The notes under the pieces were generated by a model. It did no database searches, was not told the DNA's origin, and saw nothing but the letters and a program-made list of their open reading frames with translations. From the NCBI GenBank assembly GCA_028717765.1, contig JAQUNE010000052.1:1-8703 (forward strand): DNA of 8,703 nt, read 5' to 3'. The translations under genes and the position numbers were made by a program. Of the stretch, positions 1 to 6,027 are shown piece by piece (position 1 is the first letter of the stretch; every line of letters begins with the position of its first letter). Source of the stretch: Candidatus Omnitrophota bacterium. GTDB lineage: Bacteria > Omnitrophota > Koll11 > Gygaellales > Profunditerraquicolaceae.

Positions 1-937
1 TAATGCGCTTTAACATATTAGGATGCGTGCTCAATAGCTCCATCATTTTGTCCCCGAAACTCAAACGGATTTGCTTATTCCTGATTAACTCCAGTTCCGA
101 TGGATCCAACGAGCCGCTCTTATCCAAATCAAGCTGGCTTAATTCGCGGATTTCATTGATTGCCCGGGAGGGATCGTTTAAGAAAAACGCTTTCAGGCCT
201 TCTGTTTCTTTCAAAGATTCCTTATCCATACGCGCTGCACCATATACCAGTTTATAAAGGCTTGAGGCCAACCATGCCGGTTTATTTCCCAGCTCGACAG
301 AGCCTTTATCCGCAAAATATTCACGGATACGCGAAGCATAAAGCACTAATAAGTTAGTAATAAAATAAAAAAGGAAAGCGGCCAGCCCAATCAGTAAAGT
401 ATTCGATCCTCGCTCGTCTCTTCTGCGGCCAAAAAAAAGGAACTGCCAGGCAATCCGGTACATAATCGTAGGGATTACGGAGAGCAGTGTAATGGCCAAA
501 ACATCCCGGTTCTTTAAGTGGGTTAATTCATGCCCTAATACCGCTTTTAATTCGTCGTCATTTAATAAATTCATGATCCCCTCCGTAACACAGACGCGGC
601 CATCTTTCAGGCTTCTGCCAAAGGCAAAGGCATTAGGGATATTAATCTGTGCGATACATACCCGGGGCATAGGGATATTTGCCCGCATACTTAAGCTTTC
701 TACTATTTGAAAAAGCCTCGGGTAATCTTGCCTCTTTACATATTTTACCCGCATGCTCCATTCAACGATTTTCGGCCCTAAGATATACTGAATGAGCATC
801 ATCACCAGGGAAATTCCCAGATAAAACCAGAAATTATAAGCGTGGAAAAAGGTACTCCCGATAGCTACAATCAAAGCATAGATAAAAGCGAAAAGAATAG
901 TCACCAAAAGCCACATTCTCAACTGTAAAGCAAACAT
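1..937 (-). CDS. htpX: HtpX-like M48 membrane zinc metalloprotease with an internal EF-hand loop (C-terminus cut by window edge)
   Basis: An inner-membrane zinc endopeptidase of family M48, which in HtpX relatives degrades misfolded membrane proteins. The 312 residues visible here start at ATG 935-937 behind a strong Shine-Dalgarno sequence (AGGGAGGT, 945-952). Two N-terminal hydrophobic segments lie at about residues 8-27 and 36-54. The family block PNAFAFG is at 101-107, the zinc site HELTH at 136-140 (His136, Glu137, His140), and the third ligand region REYFAD supplies Glu206. Two more hydrophobic stretches lie around 147-168 and 180-200. The family-typical STHPN segment is at 303-307. Between the third ligand and STHP sits a loop with all positions of a calcium-binding EF-hand (residues 270-281), absent from E. 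coli HtpX. The reading frame is open through base 2, so the stop codon lies outside the window. The family call is firm. The exact orthology to HtpX rather than another M48B member is less so. Confidence 0.93.
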   Translation of the reverse strand, partial: MFALQLRMWLLVTILFAFIYALIVAIGSTFFHAYNFWFYLGISLVMMLIQYILGPKIVEWSMRVKYVKRQDYPRLFQIVESLSMRANIPMPRVCIAQINIPNAFAFGRSLKDGRVCVTEGIMNLLNDDELKAVLGHELTHLKNRDVLAITLLSVIPTIMYRIAWQFLFFGRRRDERGSNTLLIGLAAFLFYFITNLLVLYASRIREYFADKGSVELGNKPAWLASSLYKLVYGAARMDKESLKETEGLKAFFLNDPSRAINEIRELSQLDLDKSGSLDPSELELIRNKQIRLSFGDKMMELLSTHPNMLKRI

Positions 938-944
938 TTCTAAT

Positions 945-968
945 ACCTCCCTAAAAAAGTTTTTTGGG
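945..968 (-). promoter_or_regulatory. Shine-Dalgarno sequence of the htpX-like gene with a possible masking hairpin
   Basis: In the mRNA sense the 54-base gap before the protease gene contains CCC, six A, one C, six T, one A, then GGGAGGT, ending seven bases before the ATG. The CCC/A-tract arm (960-968) can pair with the T-tract/GGG arm (949-958), with one A bulged and a loop of about three bases, which would bury half of the Shine-Dalgarno sequence. The stem is mostly A-U and should be only marginally stable. The Shine-Dalgarno sequence is seen directly; its masking is inferred. Confidence 0.5.
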
Positions 969-991
969 TTAAATAGCTAAGGTTGGAGTGA

Positions 992-1405
992 TTATTTTAT
1001 TACGTCAGCCTTTATTATAAACCTTATCACTGGATTGTCAAGATTATCGGTGTTAACATAGATGTGCTGTTGCACCTGCCCCGAGTACCCCTTACTATTA
1101 AACTTAACTTCAATGGCTGTAGCCTGGCCAGGAGAAAGAACTTTTTCCTTAATCTTGGGCACTGTACAGCCGCAGGAAGCAGTCACGTCGTTAATCTTTA
1201 AAGTCTTTCCTGATTCATTCTTTAGTTGAAATTCATGTATTGCTACCGACCCTTGTTGTATTTTTCCAAAATCCCAGCTAAAAGGATCTTCTGCCTGCTG
1301 GACTTGTTTTTGGTTTTTTACCTCCCGTGCCAGGCATCCGGTAACCGGCAATAAAAACACCAAAGCCAAAATAAAACCAATGCCTCGCGCAGGTTTTGCC
1401 ATCAT
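992..1405 (-). CDS. DUF1573-family lipoprotein
   Basis: A small exported protein of 137 residues with one DUF1573 domain. It has an N-terminal hydrophobic signal ending in a lipobox-like VTGC (residues 21-24), so Cys24 is probably lipidated and the protein anchored in a membrane facing the periplasm. The domain (about 40-135) is an immunoglobulin-like beta fold and carries the family hallmark SCGCT (77-81) with Cys78 and Cys80. The gene overlaps the end of the thioredoxin/CcdA gene by the ATGA at 1402-1405, so the two are co-transcribed and coupled. Two adjacent ATGs (1405 and 1402) are possible. A GGAGGG sits only about two bases from the first and five from the second, so 1402 may be the true start; this changes one residue. 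DUF1573 has no settled biochemical role. The neighbour suggests a redox connection for the CGC motif, which is inference. Confidence 0.88.
   Translation of the reverse strand: MMAKPARGIGFILALVFLLPVTGCLAREVKNQKQVQQAEDPFSWDFGKIQQGSVAIHEFQLKNESGKTLKINDVTASCGCTVPKIKEKVLSPGQATAIEVKFNSKGYSGQVQQHIYVNTDNLDNPVIRFIIKADVIK
1014..1041 (-). promoter_or_regulatory. Consensus sigma-70 promoter inside the DUF1573 gene, reading into the htpX-like gene
   Basis: On the minus strand TTGACA (1036-1041) is followed after 16 bases by TATAAT (1014-1019); both hexamers match the sigma-70 consensus exactly. Transcription would begin near 1007, giving a leader of about 70 bases before the protease ATG at 937. It lies in the last codons of the DUF1573 gene, so the same bases also encode protein (codons for LDN and FII). 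A chance match to both hexamers is possible but unlikely at this position. Confidence 0.65.
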
Positions 1406-2562
1406 GCCCTCCAGATAAGAAAAGCGCCTAACGCGAAAAATAACACAGCCATGAGCGCTTTTATTAAAAGCATATTCTTTTTAAGAATTTTCGAGAATTG
1501 CTCAGAGGTTGTGCCATATAGCGCGAAAATAAAAATTAGTAAGAGCGGAAAAATAAACATCAGGTTATAAAGTAAAAGATATAAAAAGGCGGTTAATTTA
1601 AGGCTGGTAGTTTTTAAGACAAAGACTATCGTCGGCAGATAAGTCTGGCCGGTACAAACGGCCTCTAGAATCGAGACTAAAAATCCGGTCACCAAAGCAC
1701 TAATAATCAATTTCCCCATCGGATGCACAATTGCCCCTTGCGAGTTTTTTTCTTCGCAGCGATAATGCATCCCGATTATCTTTTGGATGTTTCTTTTTAC
1801 TGACTGAGGCAACTGCAGGAGCATTTCCGCGCTATCCTTATTCTTGCGAAACTTAATGAAATCAATAACCGCCAAAACGCCCAGTATTATGCTGAATATC
1901 CCTATAGAAAAATTGATCAACTTAACCAGTATCCAAAACCCTTTGACCTGGTAAAGAAAGCTAAAAAGCCCTAAACCCAGCAATAAATAAGTTAAAAAAA
2001 CCGCTAAAATGAAAGTAAGCCCGATTGCAATTAATTCCCTTAAACGGTACCCCTGCAAAGCTAAAAATGAAATAAAGAAAACAATCACCGTAAAGGCGCA
2101 GGGGTTGATCCCGTCAATTGCTCCGGCGCTAATAATTGTTAAGGGCACGAAATTTTTAAAACGCTCAACCAGGCTTATCTTGTGCGCAGAACTAATATCT
2201 ACCGGTACCAACATCCGGCTATCCGATATGAATTTATCCAGTTTTGCGCTATCTAAGCCTGCCCCATTTAAGAATTTTCCGTTCATAAAAAACACCGGCA
2301 GGGTTAAGTTTAGGCCTGGACTAAATTTCTGCTTTAACCCTAAGACTAATTTATAATTTTCTACATCAGATATATCATAGAAATTAAATGCCACTTTTCC
2401 GGAAAACTTCCTCTGGGCTTCCGGAAGGATATTCTCTTTTGCGCTAATGCATTCGTGGCAGGTAGGCGAATGAAAAATATAAAGCTGCGCTTTTTCCCCC
2501 AGTGCGAAAGCGGGCTGAAAGCACAAAACCATCGCTAAAATTGCCATTGTTTTAAATCTCAT
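1402..2562 (-). CDS. Thioredoxin-fold / CcdA-type transmembrane thiol-disulfide transporter fusion
   Basis: A 386-residue membrane protein likely to carry reducing equivalents across the inner membrane. A signal sequence (1 to about 22) leads to a periplasmic thioredoxin-like domain (about 25-115) with the active site CHEC (Cys35, Cys38) and a probable cis-proline at Pro89. A CcdA/DsbD-beta-like domain follows, with about six membrane helices (roughly 140-170, 175-203, 210-236, 284-305, 320-347, 365-383). Its two redox cysteines are in INPCAF (Cys155) and VCTGQTYLP (Cys303), both in the contexts typical of CcdA/DsbD. The domain order differs from DsbD, which carries its thioredoxin domain at the C-terminus. 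The start ATG (2560-2562) is needed for the basic n-region of the signal peptide but has no Shine-Dalgarno sequence, and a promoter places transcription start almost on it. The electron acceptor is unknown; the overlapping DUF1573 lipoprotein is a candidate partner. Confidence 0.9.
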   Translation of the reverse strand: MRFKTMAILAMVLCFQPAFALGEKAQLYIFHSPTCHECISAKENILPEAQRKFSGKVAFNFYDISDVENYKLVLGLKQKFSPGLNLTLPVFFMNGKFLNGAGLDSAKLDKFISDSRMLVPVDISSAHKISLVERFKNFVPLTIISAGAIDGINPCAFTVIVFFISFLALQGYRLRELIAIGLTFILAVFLTYLLLGLGLFSFLYQVKGFWILVKLINFSIGIFSIILGVLAVIDFIKFRKNKDSAEMLLQLPQSVKRNIQKIIGMHYRCEEKNSQGAIVHPMGKLIISALVTGFLVSILEAVCTGQTYLPTIVFVLKTTSLKLTAFLYLLLYNLMFIFPLLLIFIFALYGTTSEQFSKILKKNMLLIKALMAVLFFALGAFLIWRA

Positions 2563-2570
2563 AAGTAAAA

Positions 2571-2599
2571 AGTATATAGCACTTAGGGGTTATGGTCAA
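2571..2599 (-). promoter_or_regulatory. Promoter of the thioredoxin/CcdA-DUF1573 operon
   Basis: On the minus strand TTGACC (2594-2599), a 17-base spacer and TATACT (2571-2576), each matching five of six sigma-70 consensus positions. The predicted start of transcription is near 2564, two bases from the ATG at 2562, so the transcript would be essentially leaderless. Confidence 0.68.
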
Positions 2600-2601
2600 T
2601 A

Positions 2602-2616
2602 TCAAAGTATATTTGA
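2602..2616. promoter_or_regulatory. Inverted repeat between the divergent promoters, possible operator
   Basis: TCAAA at 2602-2606 and its reverse complement TTTGA at 2612-2616 flank five bases. The right arm overlaps the -35 element of the rightward promoter and the left arm lies three bases from the -35 of the leftward promoter, so a bound protein could control both. The arms are short and part of the symmetry comes from the two inverted -35 elements, so this is tentative. Confidence 0.3.
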
Positions 2617-2641
2617 CACCTTGAAATTTTTATATTAAAAT
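2613..2641 (+). promoter_or_regulatory. Promoter of the GGDEF-protein gene
   Basis: TTGACA (2613-2618, exact consensus), 17 bases, then TAAAAT (2636-2641, five of six). Transcription would start near 2648, leaving zero to five bases before ATG 2651. The -35 elements of this and the leftward promoter are 13 bases apart, back to back. Confidence 0.7.
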
Positions 2642-2650
2642 GTCTTTACG

Positions 2651-3955
2651 ATGAAGCTGACACTGCAGAGCAGGATTATCAATATGATGGTTGTCTCAAG
2701 CGTATTGCTTGTCAGCGCTTTCACATTCATTCAGGTCAATAATCAAGTCCAGAATATCGGCCGTTATAATTCTTACCAGGCAAACCTCTCTACCGTTTTA
2801 GTAAAAAATAACCTTCAGGCAATGATTAAGGGTGCAACCCCGGAAGACGTCCCTGGATTTTTACGCTCTGCAATCAAATCTCTGGGTGAAGCGGAAATTA
2901 CAAAAAATTTGATCGTATATGACCGGGATGGAAAAATTATCGCCTCATCAAATAACCAGATCGAAGAATCTGTTTCTTATAAGGATATCAGTAAAGTTGA
3001 GGATTTAAGGGCCCTTTTAACCCAAAATAAATGGTATTTTAGCAGCATAGACCGCCTTAAGCATCAGTTAAATATTTATGTCGCGCTTACAGAACAACCG
3101 GGGATGCTTGCGTATGTGGCAAAGATATCTTTGCCCCTAGCAAGCATCGGCGAAGCGCTTGGCCAGGTATACATTCCGGTAATCATCGCTATTCTCGTGG
3201 TTATCTTGGCTAATATTATCTTAAGCTATTTACTCTCCCGCACGGTGGTTGGGCCGATAAAAATGCTCAACGAAGTCACCAAAATCATTGCTGCCGGAGA
3301 CCTGGCAGTAAGGACAGATATCCATACCGAGGATGAAATCGAAGAACTCGGGACAACCTTTAATTATATGACGGAAGAACTGGTAAAAATGAAGGACCGT
3401 GCGGAGAACGCTAACCCGCTGACAAAACTCCCGGGCAATATCGTGATTCATGAGCAGATTGATAAACGGATCCAGAGTAAAGAAAAATTCATGGTCATCT
3501 ACTGCGACCTGGATAATTTTAAGGCTTTTAACGATAAATATGGGATTGCCAAAGGCGACGAAGCGATTAAACTTACCGCTGAAGTCTTTAAAGAGTCAGT
3601 GAAAGTTAAGGGCGGCCCCGAAGATTTCCTTGGCCACGAAGGCGGCGATGACTTCCTCCTACTTACCACTCCGGAAAGGGCGGATGACGTGGCAAATTAT
3701 ATAACCAGCGAATTCGATAAACGGGTGCGCTCCCTTTATAGCGAAGAGGATTTAAAGGCGGGAAAAATTATTGCCCATGCCCGCGATGGCTCAATCAAAG
3801 AATTTCCAATCATGACCATTTCGCTTGCCGGTGTTACCAATATGCACCGGCCAATCACTAGTTACGTTGAAGTAACCAATATTGCCGCTGAAGTGAAAAA
3901 GAAATCTAAAGCCATTCCTGGAAGTAGTTTTGTAGTAGATAAAAGGAAGGATTAA
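2651..3955 (+). CDS. Membrane sensor with HAMP and GGDEF-type (GGDDF variant) domain
   Basis: A 434-residue inner-membrane signalling protein, probably making or once making cyclic di-GMP from GTP. It has a first membrane helix (about 11-29), a periplasmic sensing region (30-170) that looks Cache-like, a second helix (about 173-195), a HAMP linker (about 196-248) and a GGDEF-family domain (about 254-430). In that domain Asp286 and Asp288 in CDLDNFKAFND, Asn294, and Asp303 in KGDE match the metal and guanine-binding positions. The signature loop reads GGDDF (331-335) rather than GGDEF or GGEEF. The usual opening DPLTGLPNR is NPLTKLPGN (255-263). The inhibitory-site RxxD is GPED (322-325), so product inhibition at this site is unlikely. 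ATG 2651 keeps the basic N-terminus but lacks a Shine-Dalgarno sequence; a second ATG at 2684 has AGGA eight bases upstream. Catalytic activity is uncertain. Confidence 0.9.
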   Translation: MKLTLQSRIINMMVVSSVLLVSAFTFIQVNNQVQNIGRYNSYQANLSTVLVKNNLQAMIKGATPEDVPGFLRSAIKSLGEAEITKNLIVYDRDGKIIASSNNQIEESVSYKDISKVEDLRALLTQNKWYFSSIDRLKHQLNIYVALTEQPGMLAYVAKISLPLASIGEALGQVYIPVIIAILVVILANIILSYLLSRTVVGPIKMLNEVTKIIAAGDLAVRTDIHTEDEIEELGTTFNYMTEELVKMKDRAENANPLTKLPGNIVIHEQIDKRIQSKEKFMVIYCDLDNFKAFNDKYGIAKGDEAIKLTAEVFKESVKVKGGPEDFLGHEGGDDFLLLTTPERADDVANYITSEFDKRVRSLYSEEDLKAGKIIAHARDGSIKEFPIMTISLAGVTNMHRPITSYVEVTNIAAEVKKKSKAIPGSSFVVDKRKD

Positions 3956-5592
3956 TTCGCTTCATTACGCCTCGCCTTAAGCTTAAGCATTCTCTCTCGG
4001 GCCAACCTATAGTCAGGATCAATGTTCAAGGTATTTTCATAAGCGATGATTGCCTTTTCGTAAAGGGCTTGGCTTTCGTAGATTACGCCTATATTGTATT
4101 GCGCGTCGGCATATTCCGGGTTAGTCTCTGTGGCTTTCTTCATAGCCTCAAGCGCCTCGCCAAACCTGCCCTCATACCAAAAACAATAACCAAGGTTATT
4201 GTAAGCAAAGGCAAAACTCGGCTTTAAGGACACTGCCTTCTTTAAACTGACTATCCCCTGGGAATATTTTTCCTGCTTTGCGTAGGCATACCCTAAATTA
4301 TAATAAATTTCGGCAATTTTGGAATTTAAGCTGGATGCCTTATGCAGTTGCTCTATTGCCGGATCCAGTATACCTAACTGCAAATAGATATATCCCAGGT
4401 TGCCAACAGAAACCCAATCACGTTCATTAAGCTTGACTGCTTCGCGAGCCTCTTTTAGCGCTTCTTCTTTTCTACCTAAGCCAAAAAAGGCTACACCCAA
4501 ACCCGTATACGACTGTGCATCTTTTTCATTTACTTTTATCGCCCGGGAAAAGGCCTCGCTGGCTGCATCGTAACGTTTCCGGGAAAGCAAATAATAGCCA
4601 CGGCTACGGTATTTTTTAGAAATAAAAGGCGTAACTTTATTATCGATATATTTAATTAACGGCTGCTCTTTCCAATTCTCGCCAATTTTATCAAAGGCCT
4701 TTACTGCCGCGTCAAAATTATTCAAATCATATAGGTAAGTAGCGCCTACCTTGAATTGCGCCATCTGCGCAACAGGCGTATTTGCATATTCACTAGCAAA
4801 CGCCTCATTGGCCTTGATTGATTCCTCCATCTTACCTTGTTTATAAAGAATATCGGCGGATTCATATTTACTCAAAACCGCTAATTCGGAATTGGCGTAA
4901 TCGCGGATAATCTCATCAAAAATCTCTTTAGCCTTGTCCAGATTCCCCTTATTTTTATAATCCCAGGCCTTGGTAAATTTCAACTTTGCCGCCTGGTAAC
5001 TTTGAGGATCCAGTTCAATAATCTTGGAAGAAACCTCTTCTGCTTTTTTATAATCATTTAGCTTTTGATAGACGACATTAAGCTGAGAATACAACTCATG
5101 GATTTCTTCGGGCTTGGCAGTACTGATTTTTTTCTTTAACTGCTGTTCCTCTTTTCTCAAGTTATTAACCGTTTCTCTTTGCTGAATCGGCGCAAATGTT
5201 TTACTCATGGTGTCAAGCGATGCCATTAAAGGGCCCCTTTCCTCGCTCTTCTTGGCAATTACCCTTCTTAAGAAAAATTTGGCATCCTCCAGTTGATTCA
5301 AACTTTTAGGATTGGCGAGAATTTCTTCGACGTATTCAAGGTCAGCCAGCGTAGACATATCGATTTTTTTCTTGCTGATTTCCTTGCGCAGGGGGTAACT
5401 TAAGGCTTGTTCAATTTTCTTTACGTCTTCAATAGTCCTGGCGTCGGATACCTGGTCCAAAGCCAGCTTAAGATTTACAAGAGAATGATCAACCAGGTAA
5501 GTATTGTAACCGAGGAAAAAAACCACGGCAGCGATAATAACAATAAAAATCAGGTAGGTCTTCTTTAAAAAAACAAGGAATTTATTTTCCAT
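3952..5592 (-). CDS. Membrane-anchored TPR protein with about ten repeats
   Basis: A 546-residue protein tethered by one N-terminal membrane helix (about 12-30), with the rest probably in the periplasm. Residues 40-165 are charged and helical, with a likely coiled coil near 140-158. Tetratricopeptide repeats run from about 165 to 527. The first few (200-303) resemble the repeat type of YbgF and related envelope proteins, with phrases such as DYANSELAVL. The last six (from about 327) are canonical, with recurrent NLGY, A.Y..LG and A...A..L.P patterns. TPRs form a scaffold for protein binding; no catalytic domain is visible. It lies five bases downstream of the small membrane-protein gene, has no Shine-Dalgarno sequence at ATG 5590-5592, and probably belongs to the operon that starts at the promoter near 6490. 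Its stop codon overlaps that of the convergent GGDEF gene. A role in envelope or polysaccharide assembly is suggested only by the neighbourhood. Confidence 0.9.
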   Translation of the reverse strand: MENKFLVFLKKTYLIFIVIIAAVVFFLGYNTYLVDHSLVNLKLALDQVSDARTIEDVKKIEQALSYPLRKEISKKKIDMSTLADLEYVEEILANPKSLNQLEDAKFFLRRVIAKKSEERGPLMASLDTMSKTFAPIQQRETVNNLRKEEQQLKKKISTAKPEEIHELYSQLNVVYQKLNDYKKAEEVSSKIIELDPQSYQAAKLKFTKAWDYKNKGNLDKAKEIFDEIIRDYANSELAVLSKYESADILYKQGKMEESIKANEAFASEYANTPVAQMAQFKVGATYLYDLNNFDAAVKAFDKIGENWKEQPLIKYIDNKVTPFISKKYRSRGYYLLSRKRYDAASEAFSRAIKVNEKDAQSYTGLGVAFFGLGRKEEALKEAREAVKLNERDWVSVGNLGYIYLQLGILDPAIEQLHKASSLNSKIAEIYYNLGYAYAKQEKYSQGIVSLKKAVSLKPSFAFAYNNLGYCFWYEGRFGEALEAMKKATETNPEYADAQYNIGVIYESQALYEKAIIAYENTLNIDPDYRLARERMLKLKARRNEAN

Positions 5593-5597
5593 GAATT

Positions 5598-6026
5598 TTA
5601 AGCGTTAAAAAATAACTTTCTCTTCATAAATATATAAGAAATCATAACAGAATTAATAATAATATTCAAGATGATTATAATCTCCTGTTTAAATGAGTAT
5701 TCCAGAGAACCGTATAATCCTACAATACGCACCGCAGGATGCATACCGGGCAGGTATTTCTCAGCAAGCATAGCCAAACTGTTAACGATAAAAAAGAGGT
5801 GAAATGCTGCAGCAGTAAAAAATGAATAAACTTTTAATTTGGGAAGGCTTAAGAAAAGGTATATAGAAACGGCAAAAAACACCGCTCTGACGGTATTTGC
5901 AAAAAAAGGGGTTAATTGGTGCCCAAAGAAAAGGATCCGGCTATAGAAAAAAAATGCTGAGCACACAAAAAATAATGCGCTCAGCAAATAGATCTTGGCA
6001 ATGGCGCGGATTACTGCCAGATTCAA
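5598..6026 (-). CDS. Small four-helix membrane protein of unknown function
   Basis: I do not recognise the family. From the proposed TTG start at 6024-6026 the protein has 142 residues, with four hydrophobic helices at about 10-28, 42-61, 66-87 and 113-134, a glycine/proline-containing loop at 91-108 and a basic tail (MKRKLFFNA). The frame stays open to another TTG at 6093-6095, but that would overlap the upstream gene by 68 bases and add a basic stretch that reads as an off-frame shadow of the upstream acidic sequence. The TTG at 6026 comes one base after the upstream stop (TAG-C-TTG), the same spacing as other junctions in this half of the window. No Shine-Dalgarno sequence is evident, so expression probably depends on coupling. 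The start is uncertain; the coding region is supported by its clean four-helix hydropathy and its packing between two genes. Confidence 0.72.
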   Translation of the reverse strand: MNLAVIRAIAKIYLLSALFFVCSAFFFYSRILFFGHQLTPFFANTVRAVFFAVSIYLFLSLPKLKVYSFFTAAAFHLFFIVNSLAMLAEKYLPGMHPAVRIVGLYGSLEYSFKQEIIIILNIIINSVMISYIFMKRKLFFNA

Positions 6027-6027
6027 G

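Noticed and set aside
1..710. Rightward open frames of 65-84 codons at 3-257, 160-357 and 492-710
   Set aside because: They are antisense to the htpX-like gene, which has intact zinc-binding motifs throughout. They have no ribosome-binding sites or recognisable domains.
2009..2356. Rightward open frame of 115 codons
   Set aside because: It is antisense to the thioredoxin/CcdA gene, whose redox cysteines and membrane helices are clear. No independent support was seen.
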